Part shown: positions 8,273 to 21,317 of the stretch, piece after piece
How the letters are laid out: each line of letters begins with the position of its first letter
Position numbering within the stretch: position 1 is the stretch's first letter
Assembly (NCBI GenBank): GCA_964019155.1
Contig: OZ025243.1
Location: forward strand, 32,684,028 to 32,748,027
Direction: 5' to 3'
Length of the DNA: 64,000 nt
Source: Osedax fenrisi
Lineage: Eukaryota > Annelida > Polychaeta > Sabellida > Siboglinidae
Translations under genes and position numbers: made by a program
Notes under the pieces: model-generated
What the model was told of the DNA's origin: nothing
What the model saw: only the letters and a program-made list of their open reading frames with translations
The model's database searches: none

Positions 8273-9846
8273 ATACTGTTACTTTGTAAAAGTGTAAACT
8301 TACATCATTAGTAATTATATGTTATCACATAGCTAAGCTAATCATTACAACTTATAAATAATTATATTAAATCATTATAGACTTATACATACCATATAGA
8401 TGAATCCTTATTTTATCAAATATTTTATAATATATTATAAATATTTGTAGTTTTTTTCTAAATATAAATTAAGTTCAAGATATGTTGTTATATGTAACAT
8501 ATAATTATAAACATATTTAATAATTAATTTGTTTATAATTATTAGTTTGTATTTGTACATCGTCAGTTCTCGATGACTTTGCCGTTGCACGATGCGATGT
8601 CGAATAAAACATCGTATTTTTCGAAGTGATTTTTTATAAGATCATCAAAGATTATTCTAGTTGATTTCTTTCTTAGTGTTTTTTTAGCTGCTTTATATAC
8701 AATTGCCTATACATAGTAATTAGTAGGAATAATATATTAGCGCGACGCACGCATTGAGAGACACACATGAACTTTGTTATATATAGTTATTTAATTTGTA
8801 CCTACCGTCCATTACATTTTGTATAACCTATATAATTTATATAATAGTTATAGTATATAATAGTTTTTAAGTTTTATATTATTTATTGAAATATCAATAG
8901 TTTTTCTATAAAAATATAATAAATATACTATATTAATATATTATTATAATTAAATAGAGTAGTTTAATATGAATATAGGTTAATTATACAACAAACCTTT
9001 TTGATGAATTCAATATTTATATTATCGTGATAATCGTATTTATATTAAATTTAACTTTGATTAAATGCTTTATTCGGAAATTACTTTTATTTAAACTACA
9101 TAACTACATTATATTTTATGTTATATGTGTATTATTTATACATTAATAAGAGAATACAATTTATATATACATCATATAAATGATTATTAATACAAATATA
9201 AAATGTTACTTTATTTTAAATTAATTTTTAGATACTATAGTTTACATCCGGGTTAAATAGAGTTCATAGGTTACTGTTATTTATAAATATATATTTTAAT
9301 AATATATATAAATATGTATTAAATTAAAAGTGTATATTTCTAAATAATAATATTATTATATTTATTACACATTAATCGGATTTATAACAAATAATAAATT
9401 ATATATAATTTTTAAAAAATATTAAAATATGCATATTTATTACATAAATGACATTAATGTGAATGGGTCCTCGATTGGCGAAAATATATATAAAGTGTAA
9501 TTTTATATAACTCGTTTTTTTCTGGTATTAATTGATAATATATTGATTTTATAAATTAATGATGTTCTATATATGGGTAATAAACTATAAAATAAGTTAT
9601 GTGTGCATACCATGTCATTATCATATAGTAAATTACACGTTCACGCAGAGGCCCCGCTAGCGGGGCCTCTAAACTCACTTTTCCAGCTTAATTGGGCATC
9701 GATCGGCGTAATCGGATATATATATATAATTTAAAATTCTATAAATATACATCTATATATATATATATAATTAAAAAATAAATATCATATTCATCTTATA
9801 TGATTAAAATAAGATACATTTTATTACCATATTTATAAGTAATAAG

Positions 9847-9898
<52 letters not shown>

Positions 9899-10628
9899 CA
9901 GTATAGATATAAAAATTGTATGGAAAAGCAGGATACAAATGTATTTTGCTATCAATCTTATACCCAATAAACTAATTATTATATAAGATGTAATCGTAGA
10001 TTAAAATGTACTCTATATAATATATACTACATTATAACTTTGACTCTGTAAAATATACTTTATATATAAACTACCTAATACTTATGCAATAGTATATAAT
10101 CAATTATAGGATATAAAAGTAAAGTTTACAATACTATTAGTAATCATATTAGTATTATTCTATCATTGCCTATATTTATGTATATATATATTATTTAGGA
10201 CATATATGTATATGCAGTATACTGGAGCGAATTTTAAATATTAGGTACCTATATTTAAATAAATAATTATTAGTAGATATTATCCAAATTATAATTTATT
10301 CTTTATGGTATTAATTTGTATATGTTTTCATACTATAGTATGATATAGTATGATTCTACCTATAGGTAATATACCCTACATTTTATTATTATTATGGAAG
10401 TTGTTACATCTCATACATGAACATAGATGATGTTTTTTACCTATAACTAAATTACTTTAATGTGCCTTCGAATCCACTATTAATTTAAGGTTAATGCTTC
10501 CAGGAATTAATGAGATATGATAATTCTTTATACACCATTATATAATTCAAATTTGAAAAGCTACTAAGATTATTCTATTTAAATCGTTTGTTTCAAATAT
10601 CTACCTTAGTAGTATATGGTTACCGAAT
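8273..10628. other. AT-rich noncoding region
   Basis: No protein domain seen. It contains a (TA)n tract at 9851-9896 and one notable GC palindrome at 9647-9670. A mildly GC-richer piece at 8555-8770 has no frame that I can assign. Confidence 0.5.
9647..9670. repeat. 24-bp perfect GC-rich palindrome
   Basis: AGAGGCCCCGCTAG and its mirror complement meet around GCTAGC to give 24 bases that equal their own reverse complement. Twenty of the 24 bases are in or next to G/C blocks, in a region that is otherwise nearly all A and T. There is no loop, so as DNA it could form a cruciform. Nothing nearby explains it. Confidence 0.9.
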
Positions 10629-10877
10629 ATGCGAAAAATCAAGGTAGCATATAATAACGCTTATCGTATAGTGATGAAATATAAGCGTCGAAATAGCGCA
10701 TCATTGATGTTTTTATATGATAATATTAATAATTTAACAATTAAACTACGTAAATCATATAATTAACTTTACCAACGTATACGAAATTCTCGTAATTCGT
10801 TAATTGTTCAACTTTATTATAATGTATTGTGCCCTTCGCAACTATTTACCTTATGGTATAAATCTGTATTTAGATAA
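10629..10877 (+). pseudogene. LINE polyprotein C-terminus
   Basis: From ATG at 10629 the text reads KVAYNNAYRIVM, then NSASLMFLYDNI, then RNSRNSLI, ending at TAA 10875. This run (lKVAYNnayR...SAS-MF...N--nSLI) is the C-terminal tail of a common non-LTR retrotransposon type found in many invertebrates. One in-frame stop interrupts it after about 48 codons. Noncoding sequence then leads to a TAAA-type repeat at 10963-10984, which fits a LINE 3' tail. No reverse transcriptase core lies upstream, so this copy is truncated at its 5' side. Confidence 0.75.
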
Positions 10878-10979
10878 TATTTTAGATTTCGTTTTCGTTT
10901 AATTGTTGTTAGTTTTAATTATTGTATACTCTATGGACCTATGTTATGCATGTCTGATTCAAATTAAATAAATAAATAA

Positions 10980-11020
<41 letters not shown>

Positions 11021-11124
11021 CACATATAATATGAATATATGTAAATATAGTAAATTAAAATAAATATAATATTATAATTGTTGTTAGTAAATATTATAAT
11101 TGATATTAGTAAATAATCAACATA

Positions 11125-11735
11125 CAGTAAAACCTCTCTATAAGAAACTATTTTTTTACAGTACTTTTTTTCTTATAGAGAGGTTTTCTTATAAAGAGGT
11201 TTTTACTTTTCCAATGATTTTAAGAATTCATTTATGACCTATAATTGAAAATGCACTATATATAGTGCATAGGGTTATATATAACCTATATGTTATATAT
11301 ATAGTATATTTATTTATTTTTATTTATTTATTATTAATAAAAAGAAAAGTTTAGAAATATGATTTATTTTAACATTTATTAATTAATTTTAATAAATCTA
11401 TGGATATACAATAACAATTATTAATTATTTTTAATTCATTTCGAGCCATTTATATAATATAAAATATTTGTAAGAAAAAAAGATCTTATATAATAATTAA
11501 TTTCTATAATTGTTATCAATATACAATACTTCTATTTATATATATATAATTATTTTTTATATTTTGTATACAATAAGTTTCTTATAAAGAGGTTTTTCTT
11601 ATATTTTTCTTATAAGATTTTCTTATAAAGAGGTTTTTTAATGTGGAAAAGGTTGAATTCCAACCAAATGTGTGAAAAATGTTCTTATAAAGAGGTTTTT
11701 CTTATAAAGAGGTTTCTTATAGAGAGGTTTTACTG
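11125..11735. mobile_element. Pogo-like MITE, TA target duplication
   Basis: Terminal inverted repeats start CAGTAAAACCTCTCTATAAG and are the exact reverse complement at the right end (finishing CTTATAGAGAGGTTTTACTG). Both sides are flanked by TA. The 611-bp interior has no transposase. It carries many extra copies of CTTATAAAGAGGTTT near both ends, probably transposase binding sites. The CAGT start and TA duplication fit the pogo/Tigger branch of Tc1/mariner. A diverged second copy is at 42968-43571. The short frame at 11641-11832 is spurious. Confidence 0.88.
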
Positions 11736-11879
11736 TATATTAATATCTATTATCATCTTTATGATGACGATTCATAGTTATATATGTTTCTATCCACTAA
11801 TTTATAATCAGGTTTCAATAATTACATATTAATTGTGCTAATTATATTAAAGTATAGTTTACAAATAATAATCTCCATT

Positions 11880-12480
11880 ATGCCTGCAAAACCACATCGT
11901 TTAATCTTTCTCCATTTACTACTTATTTCTCTCATTTTCTTATTGACACATAGTAATTTTTCATTCTCCTACTGTATAAAACTTAGAAATCATTTTGTAT
12001 TCAACTATTTCATATATTCCTTATTTTTCTACCATCATTAAATCTTTTATTATATCTTTTAAATCTTATTATAGATTGTTATTAATAATTATTGATCATA
12101 TATTCAGAATTAGACAAATATGAAAATAAATTTACGTATTTCTTATTAAAACGCTAATTAATTATCTTGTCCTCTCATGTAGATTACTGTTCCTCATTCC
12201 GCATCAATATTACCTTATATCTCTTTCCTATATCGAATTATCCAATCAGTGTGTACAACTTCCTCATAAAAACACTTTCCTCAATTTTTTCCATTTAACA
12301 AACGCTCCTTTTACTACATACTATATATTGTTCATTATTCAATATACTCTTCGGATTTTCCATACTATATCTCTAATTTTCAAGTACCAATATATTCCCT
12401 TCCATCTATAGTAATCATGTTTCACATCTGTTATCTACACTTAATACTCGTCCTTAAAATAATTAATACTCGGGTCATAA
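11880..12480 (+). pseudogene. Decayed LINE fragment, C-terminal part
   Basis: The composition changes to C- and T-rich codons. Broken text such as KTLINYLVLS...YYLISLS resembles the segment after the reverse transcriptase palm of Jockey/CR1-type LINEs (usual form akTLvhslv-SrlDYc). Frames are broken repeatedly. It may belong to the same family as 23340-23770, which has the same style. The evidence is weak and rests on pattern only. Confidence 0.35.
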
Positions 12481-13180
12481 TATATATTTGTCCAAAACAT
12501 GTCATCTTCTTATTTTATTTATTTATTATTTTCCGTATTATTTTATTTTGTTTAGATAGAAATGCAATTATAGTCGCATTATTTCCATTTTAAATAATAA
12601 TATCCTATAATTGTATTATAAATATAGTTTTGTATTTATTTATTTTGTATATTATATATATATAATAATAATATTATTTAATGCGGGTGTCATGGTTTAT
12701 ATTGATACTAATATGTACGTATAAGTGAAGGTTTATATTTCGTTCGTTCATATAAAACTTATAAAACTCTCTACCGGTTTACGTATCTAGAGCACAGCTC
12801 TGTTACATTAATAAATAATGTATTTCTCAAAATATTATCTCAAAAATTATATGAACAGTTAATAAATATAGAATATTTTAAATTTTAATATTGTTTATAC
12901 CAAAATTAAACAATATGTAATTCAATTTAAAACAAATTTAATAACAATACTAAATTCATTATTACATATTTACATTATTCACAATTTTACGTAGTTATTA
13001 AATATAAAGTAATTATATACATGTATATTACATTGAATATTGCATATTTAAATAAAATGGATTTATTGACAACACATATATGTATGGTTTTATTGCTGAT
13101 ATATAACTGCACTATAATAACAGCTCAATACATTCAAAACATGTTAGTAATATGTATATGGTGTATATATGATGTATATA

Positions 13181-13226
<46 letters not shown>

Positions 13227-13234
13227 GCATATAT
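12481..13234. other. AT-rich stretch, nothing recognised
   Basis: No domain, no clear repeat family apart from short TA and TATG runs near 13180-13240. Confidence 0.5.
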
Positions 13235-13460
13235 ATATGCATATATACCTGGTGAAACGCAGAACCGAAAGTGTTTCGATCTCACCGAGCGGCGTTCCTT
13301 TTATAGGAAACGAATGACACGAAATATACATAACAATAACAAATATAAAATACAAACCGAATAACAATTTATATACATAATAAAACATTTAATTACAACA
13401 TATAAATCTACAAATGACTATGCATCTACCGAGCGTGAAGCCTAAAACAATGTATGCATG

Positions 13461-13499
<39 letters not shown>

Positions 13500-13580
13500 A
13501 TTACGTAATGACCGAATTTAATTCAATTCAATTCGATATAAATGTATATTACATTAATCGATATATCTGCAGACTTTACT

Positions 13581-13622
<42 letters not shown>

Positions 13623-13625
13623 TCA
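13235..13625. repeat. Dispersed repeat, copy 1 (partner at 22850-23215)
   Basis: A roughly 380-bp unit. It starts with a GC-richer block containing GCAGAACCGAAA and TTCCTTTTATAGGAAACGAA, runs through GACACGAAATATACATAA, then ACCGAGCGTGAAGCCTAAAA, then ATATCGATATTACGTAATGA, and ends in TTTATAATATATATA. The same blocks, in the same order, occur at 22850-23215. On the minus strand the first block reads CHSFPIKGTPL in one frame in this copy and CHSFPIKGRPL in the other. No terminal repeats or target duplication can be called. Confidence 0.85.
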
Positions 13626-13687
13626 ATAGGTTTTAATTAATTAATAATATTAATTAATAAACTATCGAAACGAACTATACATCTATT

Positions 13688-13749
<62 letters not shown>

Positions 13750-16700
13750 CGAAAAATTCTATAAATATGAAATTTTTTTTAATATAAATAATATTATAAA
13801 TTACATTATTATCAAATAAATTCTACATAGTTTATTTAACTAATAATGTTTTATAATATATTCATACTTAACCACGGTTATATAAAGGGCGAGTCTTTAT
13901 TGTATACATCGGTATAATATGATTATAACAATTATGAATACGGTTGTTTAACTATTCTGTATTATATCATTTATTAATACGTTTTATATTTATAAAATAT
14001 TGAAATACTACATAAATATTAATAATTGAAATAATAAATTTATATTTAACTATATTCAACGTTTTAATTATTAATAAATAATTCATAATTGATATTTTCG
14101 TATAATTTATAATAATCATGATTAATTTGTACAATTAATATTATTTTTTTTAATCTAATTAGTTTAAAAATCTAGCTTTTATTACATAAGAGATTGATGA
14201 TATTGTTTAGTTTTGATTGGATATTAGAATCATTTTGTACTAAGTAAAAATGTCGTAACATTTTCTTAGTAGCATAAAATTACTCACACAACAAATAATT
14301 TCATCTATGTATAGTTTTGACAATAGTATAATACGGACAATCATCTGCTTTTTAATTAATATAGGCTTTTATTGCAACTCTGATTATTATTATATATGTA
14401 GTATGGCCAAGAATGGGTTCGAACAAGTATAGATTCAATTGTTTTATTAATAATCACAAACAAAAGACATGTATAATTATTATCGTTGTTATCCAATTAT
14501 ACATATTAATCATTATAGTTACCTTAGCTAAACCAGTGAAAGTGTCAATTATCAATCGTATATCGTATATCTTATAAGTACACTACTGAGCTGTCAACTT
14601 ATTATCTAGCAGTGTATATTATAATTCGTTATATTTTCGCGTGTATAAATGCGTGTATTGCGCGCGTTCTCTTAATTATCTAAATATCATATTTTCACTC
14701 TACTACATATATATATATATATCAATGTATCTTAAAATAGCTATAATTATATTTTTTAATAAAATATAGGGGTATTTAAAAACAAATTACCTTAAATCTG
14801 GAATAAAATAATGATATATGTTGTTGTATGAATTATTATATACTGTGAATATCATTACAAATACGTGTGAATAAAAGTGTGTAAATTAAATATGATACAC
14901 ATATATAATTACTAATTATTTTATTTAATATAAATAAATCTATTGGTTAAGCGTAATTTACTAATATTATATCCAAATATATAATAATGAATAACAAAAT
15001 TGGCATTAATTAATGGTATACATAAATATATATATGTATATATATATATATATATATACATATATATATAATATATGGAATAAGATGATAAAACGTGTAT
15101 ATATATATACGGAATACAGTGAAACGAAAATTAGGTTGAAAACGAACATTATTTATTGTTTTTTAACGTAATACAAATTATAATATTAAATAAAATATAA
15201 TATTAAATTTACTTTAGAATAAATATATTGAATACAAAAATAAAAGATTTTATTAATTAAAAATATACATTTTAATTAAATAGTATTATAATTTTACTAA
15301 AATATACATCCATTCAAATTTATGATCATGAATTTTTATGAATCATAAAAAATACGAGAATATTAGTAATTATTTAAATTTAAATATCATTTATTTCCGA
15401 TTAAATTCAAAATTTGAATATTTGTAATTGATTTCTATATATAACATGTATTTTATTTTAATAAATTATCTATATATAGTAAATAAATATATACACGAAT
15501 CTTATTAATTAATAAATATAGAATAGTAAATACGATACTCGAAATAATATGTAACAATGGTAATGATTTTCGAAATATTTTCATATTGATTTTTCATATG
15601 TTATTTATTGATTGATTGATTGATAATTTATTTAAGCAAATACATAGCCGAAATTATAATCGAAAGTATAAGGAATAAATATTTTCTAAAGATAACATAT
15701 GTTATAGAAATAAACAAAGAATAATGCGAAATTAAAAAATTAAATAATTTAAACGTTTTAGAGTTACCGTAAAAATAAACGAAAAATGATCAAAATAGAA
15801 ATAAAAGAATGCGTAAATATTATCGAAAATAGAAATAAAATACATTATTTTGTAAGTGGTATCGAAATATTCAATTTCTACTTTAACTTTATAGAATTCT
15901 TCTTATATTTGTACCCTGTTTTAGTAATAAATTATTAGTTATATAGTTTAATATTTAAATGTTAAATTTTAAATATATTATAAACAGAACATATTACAAA
16001 TCAATTAAACCAATACTAGAATGAAACAAATAAACAATAAAATACATACCAAAATCTGTAATAATAGTAGGTAGTACTTTATTAATTTTAATTTTAAATG
16101 TATATATATACAAACATAACACGTTACAAATAAATAAACCAATATACCTATACAAAAACAGAATACGTTAATAACAAAACATACCAATAATATTACGAAA
16201 CAAACAATATAATACTTATCACTATACTCTGAAATAATAGAAAATTATTAATATTGTATTTTAGTAATATAAAACATTTGAAACATATATACAAAATATA
16301 TATAAAACAAAAATATAATACCGATCAAACATAAATAAAATAATACTTCCCATTTTATCTGTAATAATAAAAATTATTAATTTTATATTATAGTATATTT
16401 GAAATATAGATATAAACAGCATGAATTTTCAATAACAAAAAAAAATTTGTAACAAAACAAAAAATAAAATAATACTTCCCACTTTATCTGTAATAATAAA
16501 TGTTATTAAATTAATAATTAATTGTAACCACCTATATAATTAATATATGTTATATTATTAATATCACTGTAATTTAAAATATGTGTTACATATACTTTTA
16601 TAAAATGTTAACATTATAAATGAATTATAATGTAAATAATTCAACAAAATTACGTTAAATGTACATATTATATATTTTTTTTTTTAAATAGGAACGAGAA

Positions 16701-16889
16701 TTTTTATATTGATATGATAGTTAAATGTTTATCATTAGAAAGCTAATTGGATTTTAAACTATATGTATATTTTAGTTTGTTTTAATTTTAATTTTTAAAA
16801 GTCATGATCAGAAATATGCAAAAAAAAATGGTACAAATTTAATATGGTATTGATAAGAATTATTTACTGATTACCTATCCCATATTATT
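13626..16889. other. AT-rich noncoding region
   Basis: Long AT-rich stretch with several (TA)n runs (13696-13752, 14707-14722, 15028-15070). At 16010-16500 a loosely repeated block (about 180 bp; AATAAAATAATACTTCCCA... ) appears about three times. No domain seen on either strand. Confidence 0.5.
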
Positions 16890-18800
16890 GAACCGTAGGG
16901 GCGCTGATTAATCAAAACAAAGTCTCCAATTTTCTCGATCTGTTGCTGCTCTCATGTCATCACATACATTAATTCCTGTCCATTTGTGTATGTATGTAGG
17001 ACCATTCAGTATCGGACGACCTCTCATTCTTGTGCCATTTACAGTACTATGATAATTAAGAAGGAATATGTTTTGACATAGAGTAATAGTCGCGAAATAT
17101 ATGACCATACCACCGTAGCTTTCTATCATTGTTTTTTCTTAGTATGTCTTTGTGATTACCGATTATCATGACAAACCTGTTTCTGACTTCATTATTTGTA
17201 ATTCTGTCTTTATATGCTATTTGGGTAATCTTCTTAGCCATCTGAAATCCATTGATGTTATTATTCTTTGCAGTTATTTGCTGATTGTCCACGTTTCACT
17301 TGAATATAAATATATTGAACTTATAAGTGAATGTAAGATACGAATTTTAGAGTTTAACGTTAAGTTTTTGTCGTTCCAAATTGGATTAAGTTTTATTAAT
17401 GAGGCTGTTGTTTGGGCAATTCTTGAAAGGATTTACTTTGTCGAGCTATTATCAACCTAAGTATTTAAAAATATTGACTCATTTAATTATTTTGCCATGT
17501 AAGGAGATACTATTCTTGAAGTGCCCTTCACATTTTAGTCTTGTTTCATATTGATTTCCATGCCATCATTTCTAGAAGTAGAATCTATTTTGTTCATCAG
17601 ATTAACAAGTTCGTGTTCACTTCCTGCTAGACTGCCGATATCATCAGCAAATCTTAGATTTGTAATTACTCTTCCTCCAATATATTCTGTACCTTTGTGG
17701 TCTAGTAGAGCTTCATTCATTGTTTGCTCCAGCATTATATTGAATAATGTGGGGGATAATAGATATTATTGGTGTTTTTTTTGTTGATTTTCGGTATATT
17801 TTTATTGAATTATTCTAAATTTGAAGATTTGTTCATTAGTGCTTCTACCAGATCTAAAACCTGATTGTTCTTCTGATAATCGTTCTTCAGCAATTAGTTG
17901 CAGTCTATCAGGATAACTTTCAGAATTATTTTTTTCATATGTGAAATGAGACTTATGGTTCTATAATTCTCAAACTTCTGAATATTTCCTTTCTTATGTA
18001 TACATATAATTAAGGATTGGGTCTGATACAACTTATTTTCTTAAAATAGTATAATTGTCATTATCTGTAGGTTCTGTAGCATTTAATATAGACGTATTCT
18101 TATCTTTATTGAAATTTTACAAATCTGAGCAGTAGTTCGTCCATCTTACCACGCCTTTTTATCATTAATGCAATAACCATCTTTATTTTGAATATTAATT
18201 GAAGCTCTCTCTTTATATTTTGTCCCAAAACTTTAACGATTTGATAGACTTTCTTTGTATTATTATGTGTAAAATAAGTATCAATTTCCTTACATTTACG
18301 ATATTCCCAGTCTTCTTTTACCTTCTTCATGTCTATCTTAATTTGCGAGTTAATTATCTTGTACGTACTTCCAGTTTTGAATTTGTTTTTATTTAATTTT
18401 CTTCTGAGGTCACACATGTAGATTAATTCGACTGTGATCCAACTTTTTTTTTTGTCAATACTTTACGATGATATCATTTGCAGAATCAGTAATCACTGAA
18501 TATAGTTTTTTTACTATTTCGTCAGTACTATTTAATTCAAATTTAGTTAAACTTTAGTCTAACAAATTTATTTTTCTTTGGGCTTCTAAGACGTAGATTG
18601 AGTTTCATCATTATTAGACATTGTCACTTCCTATGTCGGCTCCAGGAAAATATCGTGTTTTGTTTATATTAAAACTTGTGGCGAATTTTTTTTGCGTTAA
18701 AATATAATCTATTTGATAATGGTGTAATCCTCCAGGACTATTCCATGTGTAAATCCTAGATTTTTGTATATGGACTATGGACTATATGTGTTGGTAGCGA
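16890..18800 (-). pseudogene. RTE-like LINE, EN to C-terminus, decayed
   Basis: Read on the minus strand from 18800 down, the parts occur in the right order. At 18790-18570 is an endonuclease end (W-SPGG--HYQIDYIL, FPGADIGSD). At 18417-18106 is the linker before reverse transcriptase (MKKVKEDWEYRKCKEID, NNTKKVYQIVK). Around 18000-17820 is NYRTISLIS. At 17735-17535 is the catalytic region RFADDI. At 17292-17056 is KDRITNNEVRNR and LRWYGHIFRD. At 17056-16908 is GTRMRGRP...WTGI. Several frameshifts and stops break it, so no functional protein remains. The lineage is RTE-like by the QIDYIL and LRWYGH signatures. The fragment at 545-712 is a relative. Confidence 0.88.
17535..17735 (-). pseudogene. 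Reverse transcriptase palm of the RTE-like LINE
   Basis: Open for 66 codons. It holds NLRFADDIGSLAGSEHELVNLM, where the box FADD is the reverse transcriptase catalytic motif C and the following helix (SE-EL--L) is typical. It is the best kept piece of the copy at 16890-18800. The opposite-strand frame at 17551-17787 is its shadow. Confidence 0.88.
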
Positions 18801-19332
18801 TTGTACTAATTATTTTCATGAATTCAAGTAGCCTTTGTCATCGGATAGGAATTATGCATGTTTTAATTTATTTATACTACATATTAGAACATAATTAATT
18901 CAATAATTTATATTTGTAAACGAAAAACAGTATATATTAATTATATGTATAGAAATAAAAATATATAAAAAAATTAACAGTATGCATATTATGTAAAATA
19001 TATATCCAATATATGACAAATTTAGATTTTGTTTCATTAATTTATCTTTTTTATTAATAATTTCTATAATTTATATTTTTACAAATAACTTTAAATTCTA
19101 TAATAGAATTTGTATTTTAGTGTTTACTAATTTACAAAGAGAAAAAGTTATAGTATAATATTTAATAATTTATACGAAATTTAAATAATTAGTTAAATCT
19201 TTATTTAATATTTTTAATTTATGTATAAATATAATATAATACAAATTTCAATGGTAAATAATACACAACTTTATTTTAAATATTAATTTAATATATAATG
19301 TATATATATATATATTTTGTTTACATTATGAT

Positions 19333-19386
<54 letters not shown>

Positions 19387-19934
19387 TAGATTTAATTATA
19401 TAATAATTATAGATTTTATCCAACATAGATTTTAATTCTCAGAACAATACAATTTTCGGATTTATTTTTATTTAATTTAGACATTGCGACCATCAAAGTT
19501 TCGTAAAAATGTTAAAATAAATTGTTAAGAAATAAATATTTCACATTTTACCTATTTTACTACATTCGCCTCTATGATTGCGCATATCTATTATTATTAT
19601 TATTATTATTTTATTTTAAATTTTTATATTTCTTATTTAAATTATTTATCTGTATATCAACATATTACTAATTAGTATATGATCAATATTAACAATAGTG
19701 TTATATTCGATTTCCGGAATATCCTAGCCATTCTCAAGCCGTATAAATCCATATATAAATTATATCATACGCATCAAAGTGTCTTTCAGATTTACTTGAG
19801 CGAGACAGGTGGATTTAAACTAATTGAACGACAATTAATGCATTCATATAAAAAGATTAAAAAAAATAAATATTATTCTTATACGTTATATACGTTGAAT
19901 ATTTCACGAACAAAAATAATAAGTTGGATGATTA

Positions 19935-20700
19935 AATGATTAAAGGTAGAGAGAAAAGAAGAAGTAAGATTTATAAATATTGTGTGGGATATAATATTAT
20001 GAATGGTAGGAGGGAGGGAATTCCATAGGGTGGGACCGGAATTTTTAAAAGATTTTGAATTTAGGGAAGTGTTACTAGAGTTATGTGAGATAAGTATTTT
20101 GAAGAGTATTTTGGTAACGAAGAGAAGTTAATATTTTACGTTATTTAATCAGAGATATAGCTAGGGGTGAAATAATATATTGATTTATGGATTATAGAAA
20201 GTATAAGTAATTTACACATGAGGGAGAAGTGTAGCCACATACGAGATGATTGATGTGATGTTGTAGTAGAATGATACAGTCCTATTATACAGTAAGTAGT
20301 ATGTATTGAGGAACGGATAATCCGATTCAGTGGAGCAGTAGCTTTAGCAGAAAGTAAATTCAGTAGGGAAGAATAGTAGTTTTATTAGAATTTTAATAAA
20401 GTTTCTGGAAAATTATTACTATTTAAGGTAGATAATATTGTGTCAGTAATACGGAGAAGATCTGTTTGGTCGAAATGGGTTGAAAAGATTATTTTTATTT
20501 ATATGGGCGATGAGTAGTTTGGAAACAATTGTTTCTAATATTTTACTTAATAAGGGTAGGTGGAAAATCGGGCGATGATTGCTAAGTGAGTTTAGGTAAA
20601 GGTTTTCTTTTTTAGAATAGGAGATATTATGGCAGTCTTGAGGCAGGGTGAAATCTTACCATAGTTTAGTGAGTTCGAAATTATAATATTAATATATAAT
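19935..20700 (-). pseudogene. CR1/L2-like LINE, C-terminal half
   Basis: On the minus strand, broken frames give PLNRIIRSSI, FSLMCKLLILS, SFKNSGPTLWNSLPPTI and ending SFLSTFNHLI near 19940. The GPTLWNSLPP signature marks the C-terminus of CR1/L2/Daphne-like LINEs. The codon composition is C/T-rich on that strand, unlike the flanks. A second copy of the same end lies on the plus strand at 53490-53660. The plus-strand open frame at 19679-19939 has no support. Confidence 0.75.
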
Positions 20701-20775
20701 ATTACATTACTTTATGACCCTGTGTTAACTTTAAATAATATATATGTTCTATTTTTAAAATGTATGAATAATTTA

Positions 20776-20815
<40 letters not shown>

Positions 20816-20817
20816 CT

Positions 20818-21200
20818 AACTTTAATCAGTACATGATATTGCGTTAACACTCATCAAATAAACTGGATTGCAGGTATCCAATTCTATGTAATTTAAATAA
20901 TATTAATAAATATCTATATCATATAGTTACTGATTGTTTGAGTAACATATATACAAATATAGTTAATAGATAATTAATTATTATAATAAATATTATAAAC
21001 AATAAAATAGCGATATAAAATAAACCAAATACAATATTCGGAGTATATAAATGTCCGGCATAGATCTAAATACTAGTTAAATATAGTAACGTAGGTGGTG
21101 GTGGGTGCGATATGTATTTTTGAATACGTAATTAAGGAGGTATCCCAATGGCTATGTTGTTGAATTTACATGTGTAGAGATAAGGGACGTACTGCCTCTG
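20818..21200 (+). repeat. Dispersed repeat, copy A (inverted partner at 58845-59253)
   Basis: Shared blocks, in order: AATCAGTACATGATATTGCG, CATCAAATAAACTGGATT, GGTATCCAATTCTAT, GTTACTGATTGTTTGAGTAAC, GGTGCGATATGTATTTTTG and TGTGTAGAGATAAGG. The same blocks occur in reverse order and complement at 58845-59253. No open frame. The element type is unknown. Confidence 0.8.
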
Positions 21201-21235
21201 TATTTGAATGTTTCTTTTATCTAAATATTAATTTA

Positions 21236-21317
21236 TATAGTGGTAATTGTCTCGATAAGCAACACTGCTTCTATAATTACCCTGGCTTGTCTAAATCTGA
21301 TAATAATAATAATAATA
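21236..21317 (+). mobile_element. LINE 3' end with TAA tail, 5'-truncated
   Basis: CAACACTGCTTCTATAATTA, CCCTGGCTTGTCTAAATCTG then (ATA)n. The same end occurs at 36791-36985 and 47130-47561, where it follows a recognisable LINE body. Here less than 100 bp is left, the usual result of 5' truncation. Confidence 0.8.

Noticed and set aside
13021..13636. Tyr/Ile-rich frames
   Set aside because: They are translations of TA and TATG microsatellites.
17151..17787. Plus-strand frames at 17152-17460 and 17551-17787
   Set aside because: They are antisense to the RTE-like LINE reverse transcriptase, which has clear motifs on the minus strand.
19679..19939. 86-codon plus-strand frame
   Set aside because: No recognisable motif, and it adjoins a minus-strand LINE end; likely chance in a region with few stops.
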